Below are positions 42,732 to 51,520 of a stretch of 64,000 bases of DNA, in pieces. The notes under the pieces are model-generated. The model made no database searches. It saw nothing but the letters and a program-made list of their open reading frames with translations, and was not told the DNA's origin. The translations under genes were made by a program, and so were the position numbers. Within the stretch, counting starts at the first letter, position 1, and each line of letters opens with the position of its first letter. The DNA comes from Luminiphilus sp. (lineage in GTDB: Bacteria > Pseudomonadota > Gammaproteobacteria > Pseudomonadales > Halieaceae): positions 1 to 64,000 of the forward strand of contig JAQWUD010000038.1 in assembly GCA_029242325.1 (NCBI GenBank). The letters run 5' to 3'.

Positions 42732-43513
42732 CAGGCGGGTCCATTCTGATCTGGGAATTGCGCAATGAGTTGCTCTCGCAGCTGCTCAAATTCACGCTCC
42801 AGCAAGCGGTCAACCGTCACCTGATCGTAGGCGACAGTGATGTCACCATCAACAAGTGCCGTGTCAACAACAATTGAGAAGTGCTGCTCCGGGAATTTAG
42901 CGGCAAGCGTATCCTGATCAACCAACAACGCAGTAGCCTCGGATAACCTAATCTCCACGGGCAGGTCGTTGGGCAATTCCGCATCTTCCAGCGCACGCGC
43001 GACATAATCTCTGAAAACACCGGGATCCAACGTCAGAGATTGCAGACAAACCGTCTTGGCAATGTCCAGAGAAAGATCCGTAACAATGGGCCATACTGCC
43101 GGCAGTGAACCGAAGTGTTGTGCTAGCGCCTCCAATAAGCGCTCGTGCGTTTCTTGCTGTGAGCCCTGTGCAGCCTCGGCGAGGCGCTTACCTTCCTCGA
43201 CGCCCTCCTCAAAGCGGGCCTGCAGTTCGGCCTCGACATCAAAAGGCGCCGTCTCATCCGCCACTTCATCATCGCCTACTTCAGCTGAATCGGCAGTTTC
43301 AGCAGCGGCCTCCCGAGCTTCCCGCTCCAAGCGCAGCGCTTCTTCCAGCGCCTTCTTGCCGATTTGTTCCCAGTGCATAGTTTCAAAACCCGGACTCCCG
43401 CCACTGTCACTGCCCTCAACGGTTGCCTCATTAAACGCTCGCGCACGGCGATCCGCGGCCAGCAGCTCGTTTAGCTCCCAGGCAACATTTCCTTTGGATT
43501 TAGACAAAGTCAT
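42731..43513 (-). CDS. fliH: Flagellar export ATPase regulator FliH
   Basis: Stator-like regulator that links FliI to FliN. The 260 residues include a long Glu/Ala-rich coiled-coil (about residues 45-125, with ALRLEREAREAAAETADSAE) and a C-terminal FliH domain (DLSLDIAKTVCLQSLTLDPG, AALVDGDITVAYDQ-like end). ATG 43513 is preferred to GTG 43516; it overlaps fliG by 14 bases. Confidence 0.92.
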   Translation of the reverse strand: MTLSKSKGNVAWELNELLAADRRARAFNEATVEGSDSGGSPGFETMHWEQIGKKALEEALRLEREAREAAAETADSAEVGDDEVADETAPFDVEAELQARFEEGVEEGKRLAEAAQGSQQETHERLLEALAQHFGSLPAVWPIVTDLSLDIAKTVCLQSLTLDPGVFRDYVARALEDAELPNDLPVEIRLSEATALLVDQDTLAAKFPEQHFSIVVDTALVDGDITVAYDQVTVDRLLEREFEQLREQLIAQFPDQNGPA

Positions 43514-44564
43514 CACCCCGGCCGGCCAGCACTAACTCACCTGAGTCAGACAGCTTTCGGGCAATACGCATAATATTTTTCTGTGCCTCCTCGACGTCAG
43601 AGATACGCATAGGGCCCTTCGATTCCATATCGTCAATAAACATGGCTTTCGCGCGCTGCGACATATTGTCAAAGAACTTGTCGCGCGTTTCCTCGCTCGC
43701 GCCCTTCAGCGCCACCATGAGCAAGTCTGATTCGATATTTCGCATCATCACCTGAATAGCGCGGTTATCCACCATGGAAAGATTCTCGAAGGTGAACATG
43801 CTGTCCTGAATCTGCAGTGTGAGATCTTCGTCCAATTCGGTCAGGGACTGCATGACCGATGTCTCCATATCTACCTTGACGAAATTCATGATCTTCGCCG
43901 CCGTCTTGACACCGCCGAAACTGGAGGATTGGGCCGACGAATTGCTCGAGAACTGCTGCGTCATAATCCGTTCCAGTTCCTCCATCGCTGACGGCTGAAC
44001 CGTCTCGAGGCTGGCAACCCGCTGCATCACTTCGGCACGATTTTCCGGCTGAAGAAAAGCCAGTACATCGGCCGCGACGTCGTATTCCAGCACCGACAAA
44101 ATGATGGCAATCACCTGCGGATGCTCATTGATAATCATGTCCGATATCGCGCGCGCATCCATCCAACGAAGGATCTCCAATCCCTTGGTTGAGCCACCCG
44201 GCAAGATGCGACTCAAAACCGTGCTGGCCTTGTCATCACCCAAGGCGCGCTTTAACACAGACTCAACATAATCCGTGGTGCCCAGCCCAAGATTGGTTTG
44301 TTGCTTGATCGTGACAACAAAGTCGTCCAGTACCGCACTCACTGCTTCCTGTGAGAGATCCACTACGCCAACCATTGAAGAGCCCAGCGCCTGAACCTCT
44401 CGTGGATTCATGTAGCGAATCACGTTCGCCGCTTGGGTTTCACCCATCAGCAGCATGATCACTGCCGCACGCTCAGTCGATGTCATGGTTTCCAGTTCCG
44501 CGCGCACGGATTCTGGCATTTCCTTTTCTTCGACCGGGTTATCTTTTCTCGCCGCTTCAGCCAT
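43500..44564 (-). CDS. fliG: Motor switch protein FliG
   Basis: Rotor protein that meets the stator. The 354 residues are a run of armadillo-type helices with STERAAVIMLLMGETQAANV, the EHPQVIAIILSVL block, MFTFENLSMVDNRAIQVMMR and a C-terminal KGPMRISDVEEAQKNIMRIA that holds the charged torque helix. Normal length and position after fliF. Confidence 0.97.
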   Translation of the reverse strand: MAEAARKDNPVEEKEMPESVRAELETMTSTERAAVIMLLMGETQAANVIRYMNPREVQALGSSMVGVVDLSQEAVSAVLDDFVVTIKQQTNLGLGTTDYVESVLKRALGDDKASTVLSRILPGGSTKGLEILRWMDARAISDMIINEHPQVIAIILSVLEYDVAADVLAFLQPENRAEVMQRVASLETVQPSAMEELERIMTQQFSSNSSAQSSSFGGVKTAAKIMNFVKVDMETSVMQSLTELDEDLTLQIQDSMFTFENLSMVDNRAIQVMMRNIESDLLMVALKGASEETRDKFFDNMSQRAKAMFIDDMESKGPMRISDVEEAQKNIMRIARKLSDSGELVLAGRGDDFV

Positions 44565-44579
44565 TTTTATACACCCCCG

Positions 44580-46505
44580 TTAAACGGGCTTAATCATCTT
44601 TTTCAGGACGTTTGCCACTCTGCCGGCATCTTCAGCCACCAGCAGTCGTACAATGGCGACTTTGTCATCATAACTGTTCGCCGTATCCAGCATGTCTGCT
44701 GAAATCGCCGACTTCTTGGGTTTGAGCTTCGCTTTAATTTCATCAAGCGACTCGCCTTCCTCCAGAGCCTGCCGGTCAGCGGCACTCAATTCACCATCAA
44801 TCAGCTGCTCAGCCAGCAACATCTCACTGTCTTCAATCTTGGGCAGGTACACCCTGAGTACCGGCGCAATGACCAGCAAGAAAAAGGCAATCAATCCGAT
44901 TGAGGTCATACCGTGACGACCCCACTCAATCACTGCAGGATCTTTAAACCAAGGCAGCAAGTACTCTTGGGGCGGATCTACAAAGAACGGTACTGAGGAG
45001 ATCGCTACACTATCGCCCCGTGCGGCGTTGTAGGGCAGCGCGGTCAAGATCAAGGATCTGAAATTCTCGATTTCTTCGCCCATGAGCCGCTGTAGTTCTG
45101 CGCTTGGAATAGGCGCGAGGGTGGCGGCACTCACTTCCAGTCCCTCGTCGGTAGCCTCACCGTCTTCAGCAAGATCCTGAAGACCGTCAGCAACAGGCTG
45201 GTCCAAGGACGCGTAGTAGCGTTTTTCCGCCAGCTCTCTCAGCGCATCTTCGTTAATGATGACGCTAGCAGTCATGGCCGTTACGCTACCCGCCTGCTCT
45301 TTGATGTATCGAATTTCCTTGTCGAGCTCGTAGTTACGTGTCGTCTGCTCACGCGACGTGGTCGCTGTCTCCGTATTCACTGGATTTTCAGCGACCTCTC
45401 CCTCGGGCACGATTTCCGGCTGGTCTGGGGGAATATTGGTTGTGCCACCGGGCACACCCGAGGCGGCGATACCGGTTTGTGTATCCGACGTAACGACCTC
45501 GGAACGAATCTCAGGGCTGTCGGGCTCGAGGTCCAAGTACTGCTCACGTGTCGTTTCCACCTGCGTGAAATCCATTTCCAGATTCACCACGGTGCGCACA
45601 TTGCCGCCACCCAGCGCCGGAATCAGCAGCTCCCTGATCCGCTCTGACAGGGCCGTCTCCCGCTCCGCCTCAAAGCGGGCGTTATTCAGCGCGGGCGTTC
45701 CATCTTTATCAGCATTGCTACCCGTGAGCAGGTTGCCATAGTTATCGACAACCGTTACGTCCTGGGTAGCGAGGTAGGGTACGCTGGCGCTGACCAGATG
45801 AACGACTGAGAGCACCTGTGCCGGGTCTACTACACGTCCACGAAAGGGCTTCACCACGACCGAGGCTTTGGCTGGCTGGCGATCACGCACAAACACGCTC
45901 TGTTTGGGTGCAGCAATATGAACCCGGGCACTCTCGATCGTGCTGATCTCGGTAATGGTCCGCGCCAGCTCCACCTCCACGGCGTTGTTGTATTGCACCT
46001 GCTCCATAAACTGACTGGTGGTCATTGAGCTACCGTCGGCCAATGAGCCCATGCCGCCCTGTACCGCCGCACGGGGAATTCCCTGGGAAGCGAGAAAGAT
46101 TCTGGCTGATTGAAAATCGTTGCTGGGGACTTCTAAGCGTCCCGTGGACTCATTGATCCGCACGTCATAATTGGACGTTTTCAGTGCCTCGAAGGCCAGT
46201 TGCACATCGGCCGATTCCATGCCGTCGGACACGCTGCGGTAGGGTGTGCTGGTCATGGTGGACCAAAAGATCAGCACAAGAATCAGCGACACCACACCAA
46301 TGACGGCCGGCATGGCGCGCTTTACAGCGGGCTGGGACATCACATCCTTTACAACGGGCAAGGCGCCCTGAGGAGTAGCGGGCACATTCCCGGCCTCGCC
46401 CGCCGATACGGCCACATTTTTGGCGTCCGACGGCGCGGGAGCCTGGTCTGACACCTCGGTGGCGGACCCTTCAATAAGCGGCCTTTGTTCGAGCGCTGCT
46501 TCCAT
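44580..46505 (-). CDS. fliF: MS-ring protein FliF
   Basis: Forms the MS ring, the base of the rotor. The 641-residue protein has a first membrane helix near residues 68-88 (AVIGVVSLILVLIFW), YscJ/FliF domains (GIPRAAVQGGMGSLADGSSM, SARVHIAAPKQSVFVRDRQP), a second membrane helix near 545-560 (TSIGLIAFFLLVIAPVL) and a C-terminal tail ending in helix that binds FliG. Somewhat longer than the enteric form (about 560). Confidence 0.97.
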   Translation of the reverse strand: MEAALEQRPLIEGSATEVSDQAPAPSDAKNVAVSAGEAGNVPATPQGALPVVKDVMSQPAVKRAMPAVIGVVSLILVLIFWSTMTSTPYRSVSDGMESADVQLAFEALKTSNYDVRINESTGRLEVPSNDFQSARIFLASQGIPRAAVQGGMGSLADGSSMTTSQFMEQVQYNNAVEVELARTITEISTIESARVHIAAPKQSVFVRDRQPAKASVVVKPFRGRVVDPAQVLSVVHLVSASVPYLATQDVTVVDNYGNLLTGSNADKDGTPALNNARFEAERETALSERIRELLIPALGGGNVRTVVNLEMDFTQVETTREQYLDLEPDSPEIRSEVVTSDTQTGIAASGVPGGTTNIPPDQPEIVPEGEVAENPVNTETATTSREQTTRNYELDKEIRYIKEQAGSVTAMTASVIINEDALRELAEKRYYASLDQPVADGLQDLAEDGEATDEGLEVSAATLAPIPSAELQRLMGEEIENFRSLILTALPYNAARGDSVAISSVPFFVDPPQEYLLPWFKDPAVIEWGRHGMTSIGLIAFFLLVIAPVLRVYLPKIEDSEMLLAEQLIDGELSAADRQALEEGESLDEIKAKLKPKKSAISADMLDTANSYDDKVAIVRLLVAEDAGRVANVLKKMIKPV

Positions 46506-46539
46506 GATCAGTTTCTCCTAGTCGAGCAATGCGGTGTCA

Positions 46540-46869
46540 TTACACCGGCATGCTCATTACATCCTGATAAGCTTTTAGAATCTTGTTTCTCACCTGAAGC
46601 GTTGCCTCAAAGGCGACCGACGCACGCTGCGAATCAACCAGCACGTCTGTAACGCTGATGTCGCCGTTCACCTCGTATTGCGCTTTTGTATCGGCTGCCC
46701 TCATCTGGGTGTCGTTCACTGAACGTATTGCCGCGAGCAGATCCGACGCAAAGCGACCCTGCGGCTGCTCATTGCTGATTGCGAGCGACGACTCGCTGAA
46801 TTTGCTGTTGGCCATCTCGGCCTGGCGAATCACATTCATTACGCCCTGCATGCTTGTCTTATCGATCAT
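46540..46869 (-). CDS. fliE: MS-ring/rod junction protein FliE
   Basis: Connects FliF to the rod. It is 109 residues, all helical, with the conserved C-terminal half (SFASDLLAAIRSVNDTQMRA with slight variation, DVLVDSQRASVAFEATLQVR). Its ATG overlaps the stop of the FlrC-like gene by 4 bases (ATGA), so fliE is translated in the same transcript as its activator. Confidence 0.95.
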   Translation of the reverse strand: MIDKTSMQGVMNVIRQAEMANSKFSESSLAISNEQPQGRFASDLLAAIRSVNDTQMRAADTKAQYEVNGDISVTDVLVDSQRASVAFEATLQVRNKILKAYQDVMSMPV

Positions 46870-48344
46870 GAGTTACCCACCGATTGATAGGCTTCTTCTT
46901 CAGAGGCCTTCCATTTCTGCAATTTGTGTCGGAGCGTTCTCGGGCTGATACCCAGACGCTCAGCCGCTTCTTTCTTTGAGGTGCTTTCCTCCAGCGCCGC
47001 GCGAATGAGCTGCCACTCTGCCTGTTCCTTGACGGACATGAGGTCTTGCTCCACTGCGCCGCCCTTGGCAGGCACGGCCTGAGCAAAAGGCGACGGTGCG
47101 GGTGCCTGATCAGCGGCGCTACCCGGCCGCGTTTCGATCTGCAACGCGTCGAGAAATATATGCTCCGCACCGATTACGCCATCTGCGGCCAGCACTTTTG
47201 CTCGGCAGATGACATTGTCGAGCTCCCTTACGTTGCCAGGCCAGTTATGAAGACGGAGCTGCTGTATGGCATCCTCGCGAATCTTCATGGCGACACCGGC
47301 GACCTGATCGGATTCTGCGAAGGCAATTGCCAGCTGCTCAATATCGCCGGGACGATCGCACAGTCGCGGTATGCCAATGTGAAACGCATTGAGGCGGTAG
47401 AGGAGATCCTCACGGAACTGACCGCGCGCGACCATATCGACCAAGTCACGGTTGGTCGCTGCGACCAACCGCACATCAAAACTCACTTCGCGGGTGCTCC
47501 CAATGCGAGCCGCTTTGCGCTCCTGAATGACCCTCAGCAACTTCGGCTGAACGTGCAGCGGCAATTCACCCACCTCGTCGAGGAACAGCGTGCCCTGATT
47601 GGCATCCTCAAAAATACCGGGTTGGTCCTTGATCGCGCCAGTGAAGGAACCTTTCACATGTCCAAATAAAATGCTTTCGACCAGATGCTCAGGCATCGCC
47701 GAGCAATTCAGCGCGATAAAAGGGCCTGAAGACCGGGGCGATGCGTTGTGGAGAATCTGCGCAACCACCTCTTTGCCCACGCCCGAAGGTCCGGAAAGGA
47801 GTGCCGTTACATCAACCTGTGCAACCCGCTCGACCAATGACAGCATCGCCTTACTCGCGGGATCAGCAAACACTACCGTGCGCCGAGCAGGCTTTCGCTT
47901 GGCTGACCGGCCCTTGGATGATTCATTCGCAGGGGTATTCATCGCCGCGATACTGTGCCAAGCATCGATAGCGGCAGCGAAAGCAATACACCAATCTTCG
48001 CCGGTGGCACTGGTATAGGTCTGCACTGCCGGTGTGCCCATTCGGCCGAGGAAGTGCCCAAGAGCGACGTCACCCTCGGGAACGAGCGCGACAAAGGGCC
48101 CGCTAATGGCTTCCACGCTTTGCTGCAAATGTTGTGCGACGGGCTGCCAATCAGCGCCGACCACCAGACACGACACCGCTTCGGGCACCATGCGCTCGGC
48201 AAAGGATTCGGGAGCTTGGGTAATCGTTACAGGCACATCCAGCGCCAGCCGAGACAGTGCCTGTTCAGGAACGCCGCTCTCACGAACGACCATAATATTG
48301 AGGTGCACTTCCGCCACAGAACTTGCCACAAACACTGCCCGCAT
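46866..48344 (-). CDS. FlrC/FleR-like sigma54 activator with atypical N-terminus
   Basis: AAA+ sigma54 activator of the class that turns on hook and basal-body genes. The central domain shows Walker A GPSGVGKEV, the sigma54 loop as GSFTGA in place of GAFTGA, Walker B TLFLDEVGEL and the arginine-finger region FREDLLYRLNAFHIGIPRL; a Fis-type helix-turn-helix follows at the end (KKEAAERLGISPRTLRHKLQ). The N-terminal 140 residues are not a clear receiver: I find no conserved phospho-acceptor Asp in a D-x-x-M/L-P context. Start ATG 48344 fits the predicted sigma54 transcript; ATG 48359 would lie upstream of it. Confidence 0.88.
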   Translation of the reverse strand: MRAVFVASSVAEVHLNIMVVRESGVPEQALSRLALDVPVTITQAPESFAERMVPEAVSCLVVGADWQPVAQHLQQSVEAISGPFVALVPEGDVALGHFLGRMGTPAVQTYTSATGEDWCIAFAAAIDAWHSIAAMNTPANESSKGRSAKRKPARRTVVFADPASKAMLSLVERVAQVDVTALLSGPSGVGKEVVAQILHNASPRSSGPFIALNCSAMPEHLVESILFGHVKGSFTGAIKDQPGIFEDANQGTLFLDEVGELPLHVQPKLLRVIQERKAARIGSTREVSFDVRLVAATNRDLVDMVARGQFREDLLYRLNAFHIGIPRLCDRPGDIEQLAIAFAESDQVAGVAMKIREDAIQQLRLHNWPGNVRELDNVICRAKVLAADGVIGAEHIFLDALQIETRPGSAADQAPAPSPFAQAVPAKGGAVEQDLMSVKEQAEWQLIRAALEESTSKKEAAERLGISPRTLRHKLQKWKASEEEAYQSVGNS

Positions 48345-48364
48345 TACTTTAGGTCTCAAACAGT

Positions 48365-48381
48365 ATGCAAACGTGAGGCCA
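48365..48381 (-). promoter_or_regulatory. Sigma54 (RpoN) promoter of the FlrC-like gene and fliE operon
   Basis: On the minus strand TGGCCTCACGTTTGCAT has GG and GC 10 bases apart and the TTGCA -12 half perfect. Predicted start near 48355, about 11 bases before ATG 48344. Two FleQ-box-like sites lie 55-115 bases upstream. Confidence 0.78.
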
Positions 48382-48435
48382 GCACAGAAATATACATTAA
48401 ATTCAATTACTTGCTGAATTTCATCCTGTCAGATA

Positions 48436-48449
48436 GTCAAATTTCCGAC
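48436..48449. promoter_or_regulatory. FleQ-box-like site 1 (GTCA-N6-CGAC)
   Basis: GTCAAATTTCCGAC matches the Pseudomonas FleQ box GTCaNTAAAtTGAC in length and in one half exactly, with one mismatch in the other half. Its centre is 20 bases, about two helical turns, from site 2. Confidence 0.55.
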
Positions 48450-48455
48450 ACTTTT

Positions 48456-48469
48456 GTCAGAATTCTGAC
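48456..48469. promoter_or_regulatory. FleQ-box-like site 2, perfect palindrome
   Basis: GTCAGAATTCTGAC is a perfect 14-bp palindrome with the GTCA-N6-TGAC arms of the FleQ box. It lies between the FleQ-like gene's end and the FlrC-like gene's sigma54 promoter. Confidence 0.7.
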
Positions 48470-48479
48470 TGCGGCAACC

Positions 48480-49580
48480 TCAGGTTTTTGTGATCTTCAG
48501 ACGGCCCATTTTTTCAATCAGAGTAGTACGTTTCACACTCAGAGTTCTGGCTGCCTCGGAAATATTGCCATTGGCGTCAGCCAGTGCCTTCTCTATCAAT
48601 TCTCTCTCGAAGTGGGCCAACCGGGCCTTTAAGGTGGCCTCAGTCAGCTCGATGTGGGGGGGCGCCTCTGCTGAGGTAATGCCCAACACACGGCCAATGC
48701 CGTCCTCGTCGTCATCATCTGGAGCAAGCAGGGCGTCTGTTGCATCCATTTGAAAAGAGGTTGGCAACGTGTCGCTGACCTGAGATGCGGCATCCTCAGC
48801 GAGCATGCGGGCCATTTGCGGCGGCAGGAAAGCCTGAGGCAAGGCATACAGATCGATCTTTTCGCCCGGAAACAGCGCGGTAAGGCGACGGCAAAAGTTT
48901 TCCACCTCACGCACATTACCGGGCCATCGATAGGCTTGAAGCAGGCTCACCGATTTTGCGTTGAGCTTGACCGGATCGCCTTGCACGGCATAACCATCGG
49001 AAAAATAATCAAAGAGCTCAATAATCTCTTCGGGGCGCTCTCTCAGAGGGGGGATGGTAATTGGAATAACATTCAGCCGAAAAAACAGATCCTCCCTGAA
49101 CTTTCCTGAATCAATCAACGCTTCCAGCGGCTTATGGGTCGCAGAAATGACCCGTACATCAACGTCAACTTCTTCCACTGCGCCTACGGGGGTGACCACG
49201 CCCTCCTGAATCGCTCTCAGCAGCTTTGCCTGAAGCTCCGAGGGCATGTCACCAATCTCATCGAGCAACAATGAGCCGCCATCGGCCAGTCGCATTCTCC
49301 CGGGATAGCTGGTTACTGCACCCGAGAAAGCCCCTTTCTCATGCCCAAATAGCTCACTTTCCAGCAATTCAGTGGGAATCGCGCTGCAATTGACCGCTAC
49401 AAACTTGCCTGCATTGTCCCGACCCGACAAGCGGTGAATCTCGCGCGCGATCACTTCTTTACCCACCCCGGTAGCACCACGAATCAGGATAGGTGCATCC
49501 GAGGGCGCCACCCTCTCAATGTAAGAAAGCAACTCCTGCGTGACGGCGCTGCCGCCCACAAAACGTTGGTGGCCTTTCAT
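48480..49580 (-). CDS. FleQ/FlrA-like sigma54 activator lacking the N-terminal domain
   Basis: Likely master activator of the flagellar cascade. The 366 residues begin almost at the AAA+ domain: RFVGGSAVTQELLSYIERVA, Walker A GATGVGKEVIA, loop GAFSGA (canonical GAFTGA), Walker B SLLLDEIGDMP, FREDLFFRLNVIPITIPPLR, and a C-terminal FleQ-like helix-turn-helix (NISEAARTLSVKRTTLIEKM). The FleQ N-terminal receiver-like domain is missing, and an in-frame TGA ten codons upstream rules out a missed start. It follows the 121-residue gene by 20 bases. Confidence 0.87.
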   Translation of the reverse strand: MKGHQRFVGGSAVTQELLSYIERVAPSDAPILIRGATGVGKEVIAREIHRLSGRDNAGKFVAVNCSAIPTELLESELFGHEKGAFSGAVTSYPGRMRLADGGSLLLDEIGDMPSELQAKLLRAIQEGVVTPVGAVEEVDVDVRVISATHKPLEALIDSGKFREDLFFRLNVIPITIPPLRERPEEIIELFDYFSDGYAVQGDPVKLNAKSVSLLQAYRWPGNVREVENFCRRLTALFPGEKIDLYALPQAFLPPQMARMLAEDAASQVSDTLPTSFQMDATDALLAPDDDDEDGIGRVLGITSAEAPPHIELTEATLKARLAHFERELIEKALADANGNISEAARTLSVKRTTLIEKMGRLKITKT

Positions 49581-49600
49581 ATCAACGTCATCTGCGGGCT

Positions 49601-49966
49601 TTAATCACAGGCTGAGGAGCGTTCAGTTTGTGGGGTGGTCACGTTACTAGGGTGGCTAGTATCAGTGCGGGTGGTGGTGGCAATTTTGTTTAAATCAGCG
49701 CTCACGAGAATCTCAGAATTCGATACGGTTTGGCTGCGCCTGCCGCCGCTGCGATGGCCGGCTCCCACTACGATCAATGCAGTTCCCAGCGCTTCCTCAC
49801 CCATCTCCGACGCAAGCTCACCGGTCTGAGTGCGACTGGTCACGCCCTCTTTTTCCAATTTGTCGCATACATCTTGATAAGAAGCGCGCCCGAGCTGCTC
49901 GGCAAACCCTGCTGCCGCTGGCAACATGGCGGTGACCGCAATGAAAAACATAACAGCGTGACTCAT
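49601..49966 (-). CDS. Small secreted protein of unknown function upstream of the FleQ-like gene
   Basis: Unrecognised 121-residue precursor. A signal peptide (MFFIAVTAMLPAAAGFA) is followed by a short mature part with CDKLEKEG near the N-terminus and a Thr/Ser-rich end with CD as the last residues. A ribosome site AGGTGAG precedes the ATG. It is likely cotranscribed with the FleQ-like gene 20 bases downstream. Nothing in it points to a known family. Confidence 0.6.
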   Translation of the reverse strand: MSHAVMFFIAVTAMLPAAAGFAEQLGRASYQDVCDKLEKEGVTSRTQTGELASEMGEEALGTALIVVGAGHRSGGRRSQTVSNSEILVSADLNKIATTTRTDTSHPSNVTTPQTERSSACD

Positions 49967-50138
49967 GGCTCACCTCTACACACTCACTGCAGCCTGCGCG
50001 CCTGACATTGTGGTTTCATCAACCTTGTCGTGCGCCTTGGGCGACAGAAAAATAGCCACCGGACGGCCCCATACCCCCTTACGCTGAAGGAGGCTTGGTG
50101 GCAACATACTTCATGCTCGAAAGAGCGGCAACCGCACA

Positions 50139-51083
50139 TTGCCTTTATTCACAAGCCATAGGTACCCCACATTGAATAGCCGCCAGTACATTGGTTCACT
50201 TTTCGAGAGATCATCAGAACATAAAGTCGCTGCCCGCAGGCTCAACACGTTTCTGTTCTTTCTGATCATCCTGAGTCTTGCGGCGATTACGCTGGAGTCC
50301 GTTGCCTCCATCGAGGCCGAGTGGTCTTCAGAGCTGCTGATATTCGAGTTCATCTCTGTAATCTTCTTCTCGATCGAATACGGTTTGAGGATTTGGTCTG
50401 CGCCCGACAATGGTGATCTGCCGGGAAACACCGCGCTGCGAAAGCGACTCAACTATATTTTCAGCTTCACTGGGCTAATCGATCTGATTGCTATACTGCC
50501 CACACTGCTTCAATTCATATGGGTCGGTGCAGACCTGAGGCTACTTCGCGTCATGCGGCTGGCGCGGCTGCTGAAGCTGAGCCACTTCACCACAGCGCTG
50601 GAGGATCTAGTCTCGGCCGTACACTCGGAGCGGCAAGCCTTCGGGGCCGCACTCTATCTCATGGTCGTCGCGCTATTTTTATCGAGCTCTCTAATTTACG
50701 TCGCGGAAAGAGACGCACAACCCGAGGCTTTCCCATCGATTCCTGAGACGATGTGGTGGGCGATCGTGACCCTCACGACTGTCGGTTATGGAGATGTATC
50801 TCCCGTCACAGCGGGAGGCAAAATCATTGGCGCGATGACCGCCATGATGGGCGTCTGTACCGTGGCACTGCTGACAGGCATTGTCGGGGCCGGATTTTCG
50901 AAGCAAATGTCAAAGCAATACGCAGAATTTGAGGCAAAAGTCCGCGATGCTTTGGAGGATGGCATCATCTCAAACGACGAAGCAAAAGAACTCGAAGCCT
51001 TGCGAGAACGGCTAGGGCTGTCTAAAACCCAGGCAGACGAGCTGGCTCATCATCTGATAGAAACCCGACGCGCCAAGCTGTAA
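50139..51083 (+). CDS. Voltage-gated-type potassium channel
   Basis: Six-helix ion channel of 314 residues. S1-S4 lie in the first 170 residues; S4 carries the spaced arginines DLRLLRVMRLARLLKL. The pore helix and selectivity filter read TMWWAIVTLTTVGYGDVSPV, which makes it K+ selective. A cytoplasmic helical tail follows the last membrane helix (KVRDALEDGIISNDEAKELE). The start at TTG 50139 is uncertain; another TTG lies 11 codons on. Not obviously connected to the flagellar genes. Confidence 0.9.
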   Translation: MPLFTSHRYPTLNSRQYIGSLFERSSEHKVAARRLNTFLFFLIILSLAAITLESVASIEAEWSSELLIFEFISVIFFSIEYGLRIWSAPDNGDLPGNTALRKRLNYIFSFTGLIDLIAILPTLLQFIWVGADLRLLRVMRLARLLKLSHFTTALEDLVSAVHSERQAFGAALYLMVVALFLSSSLIYVAERDAQPEAFPSIPETMWWAIVTLTTVGYGDVSPVTAGGKIIGAMTAMMGVCTVALLTGIVGAGFSKQMSKQYAEFEAKVRDALEDGIISNDEAKELEALRERLGLSKTQADELAHHLIETRRAKL

Positions 51084-51112
51084 CGTTACGCACAGGCTAT
51101 TACGCCAAATGG

Positions 51113-51418
51113 TCAGTGGTCCCTGAAGCGGAACATGACGGGCATGAGCTTATATTCGGGCTCATCTTGCAGATACTTCTGCTCCATCTCTGTCCACCGG
51201 CTCGTGCCAATCCGCCATCTCAGATGGTCATCGAAGCCTGCTTCGGACTGCCAGTAGGACATGGCAACGACCGTATCCTCGTCAAGGTCCTCAGCAACAT
51301 AGATCCAGTCGCAAGCGGGCGCTGCCATCGTCGCCTGGGCGACGACCGAAAAATCTGCGAGAAAGGAGGCCTTGTCGCTTTCTCGCACCTTGTAGGTTGT
51401 CTTAACAATTAGTGACAT
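51113..51418 (-). CDS. Small ABM-type (dimeric alpha-beta barrel) protein
   Basis: A 101-residue protein with the layout of antibiotic biosynthesis monooxygenase/NIPSNAP-like domains: SLIVKTTYKVRESDKASFLA, a central WIYVAEDLDEDTVVAMSYWQ and EAGFDDHLRWRIGTSRWTEM. Such proteins are stress- or quinone-related oxygenases or binding proteins; the substrate cannot be told. It stands alone, pointing toward the potassium channel. Confidence 0.65.
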   Translation of the reverse strand: MSLIVKTTYKVRESDKASFLADFSVVAQATMAAPACDWIYVAEDLDEDTVVAMSYWQSEAGFDDHLRWRIGTSRWTEMEQKYLQDEPEYKLMPVMFRFRDH

Positions 51419-51520
51419 ATTCGGAAATTCCCGTGGTAATCAGTTAAAAGTGTAGCCTTGGAGACTCCTCGCCTCAAGCTGAGGAGACAACGCAAAAAGT
51501 GCTGAGCAGACCGTGACTTT

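Noticed and set aside
43056-43535. 159-codon plus-strand Ser-rich open frame opposite fliH
   Set aside because: It is the mirror of the Glu/Ala-rich coiled-coil of fliH; composition and position mark it as a shadow.
47955-48632. 225-codon plus-strand open frame spanning the FlrC-like gene start and the intergenic region
   Set aside because: It runs antisense through two genes with clear AAA+ motifs and has no ribosome site or recognisable domain.
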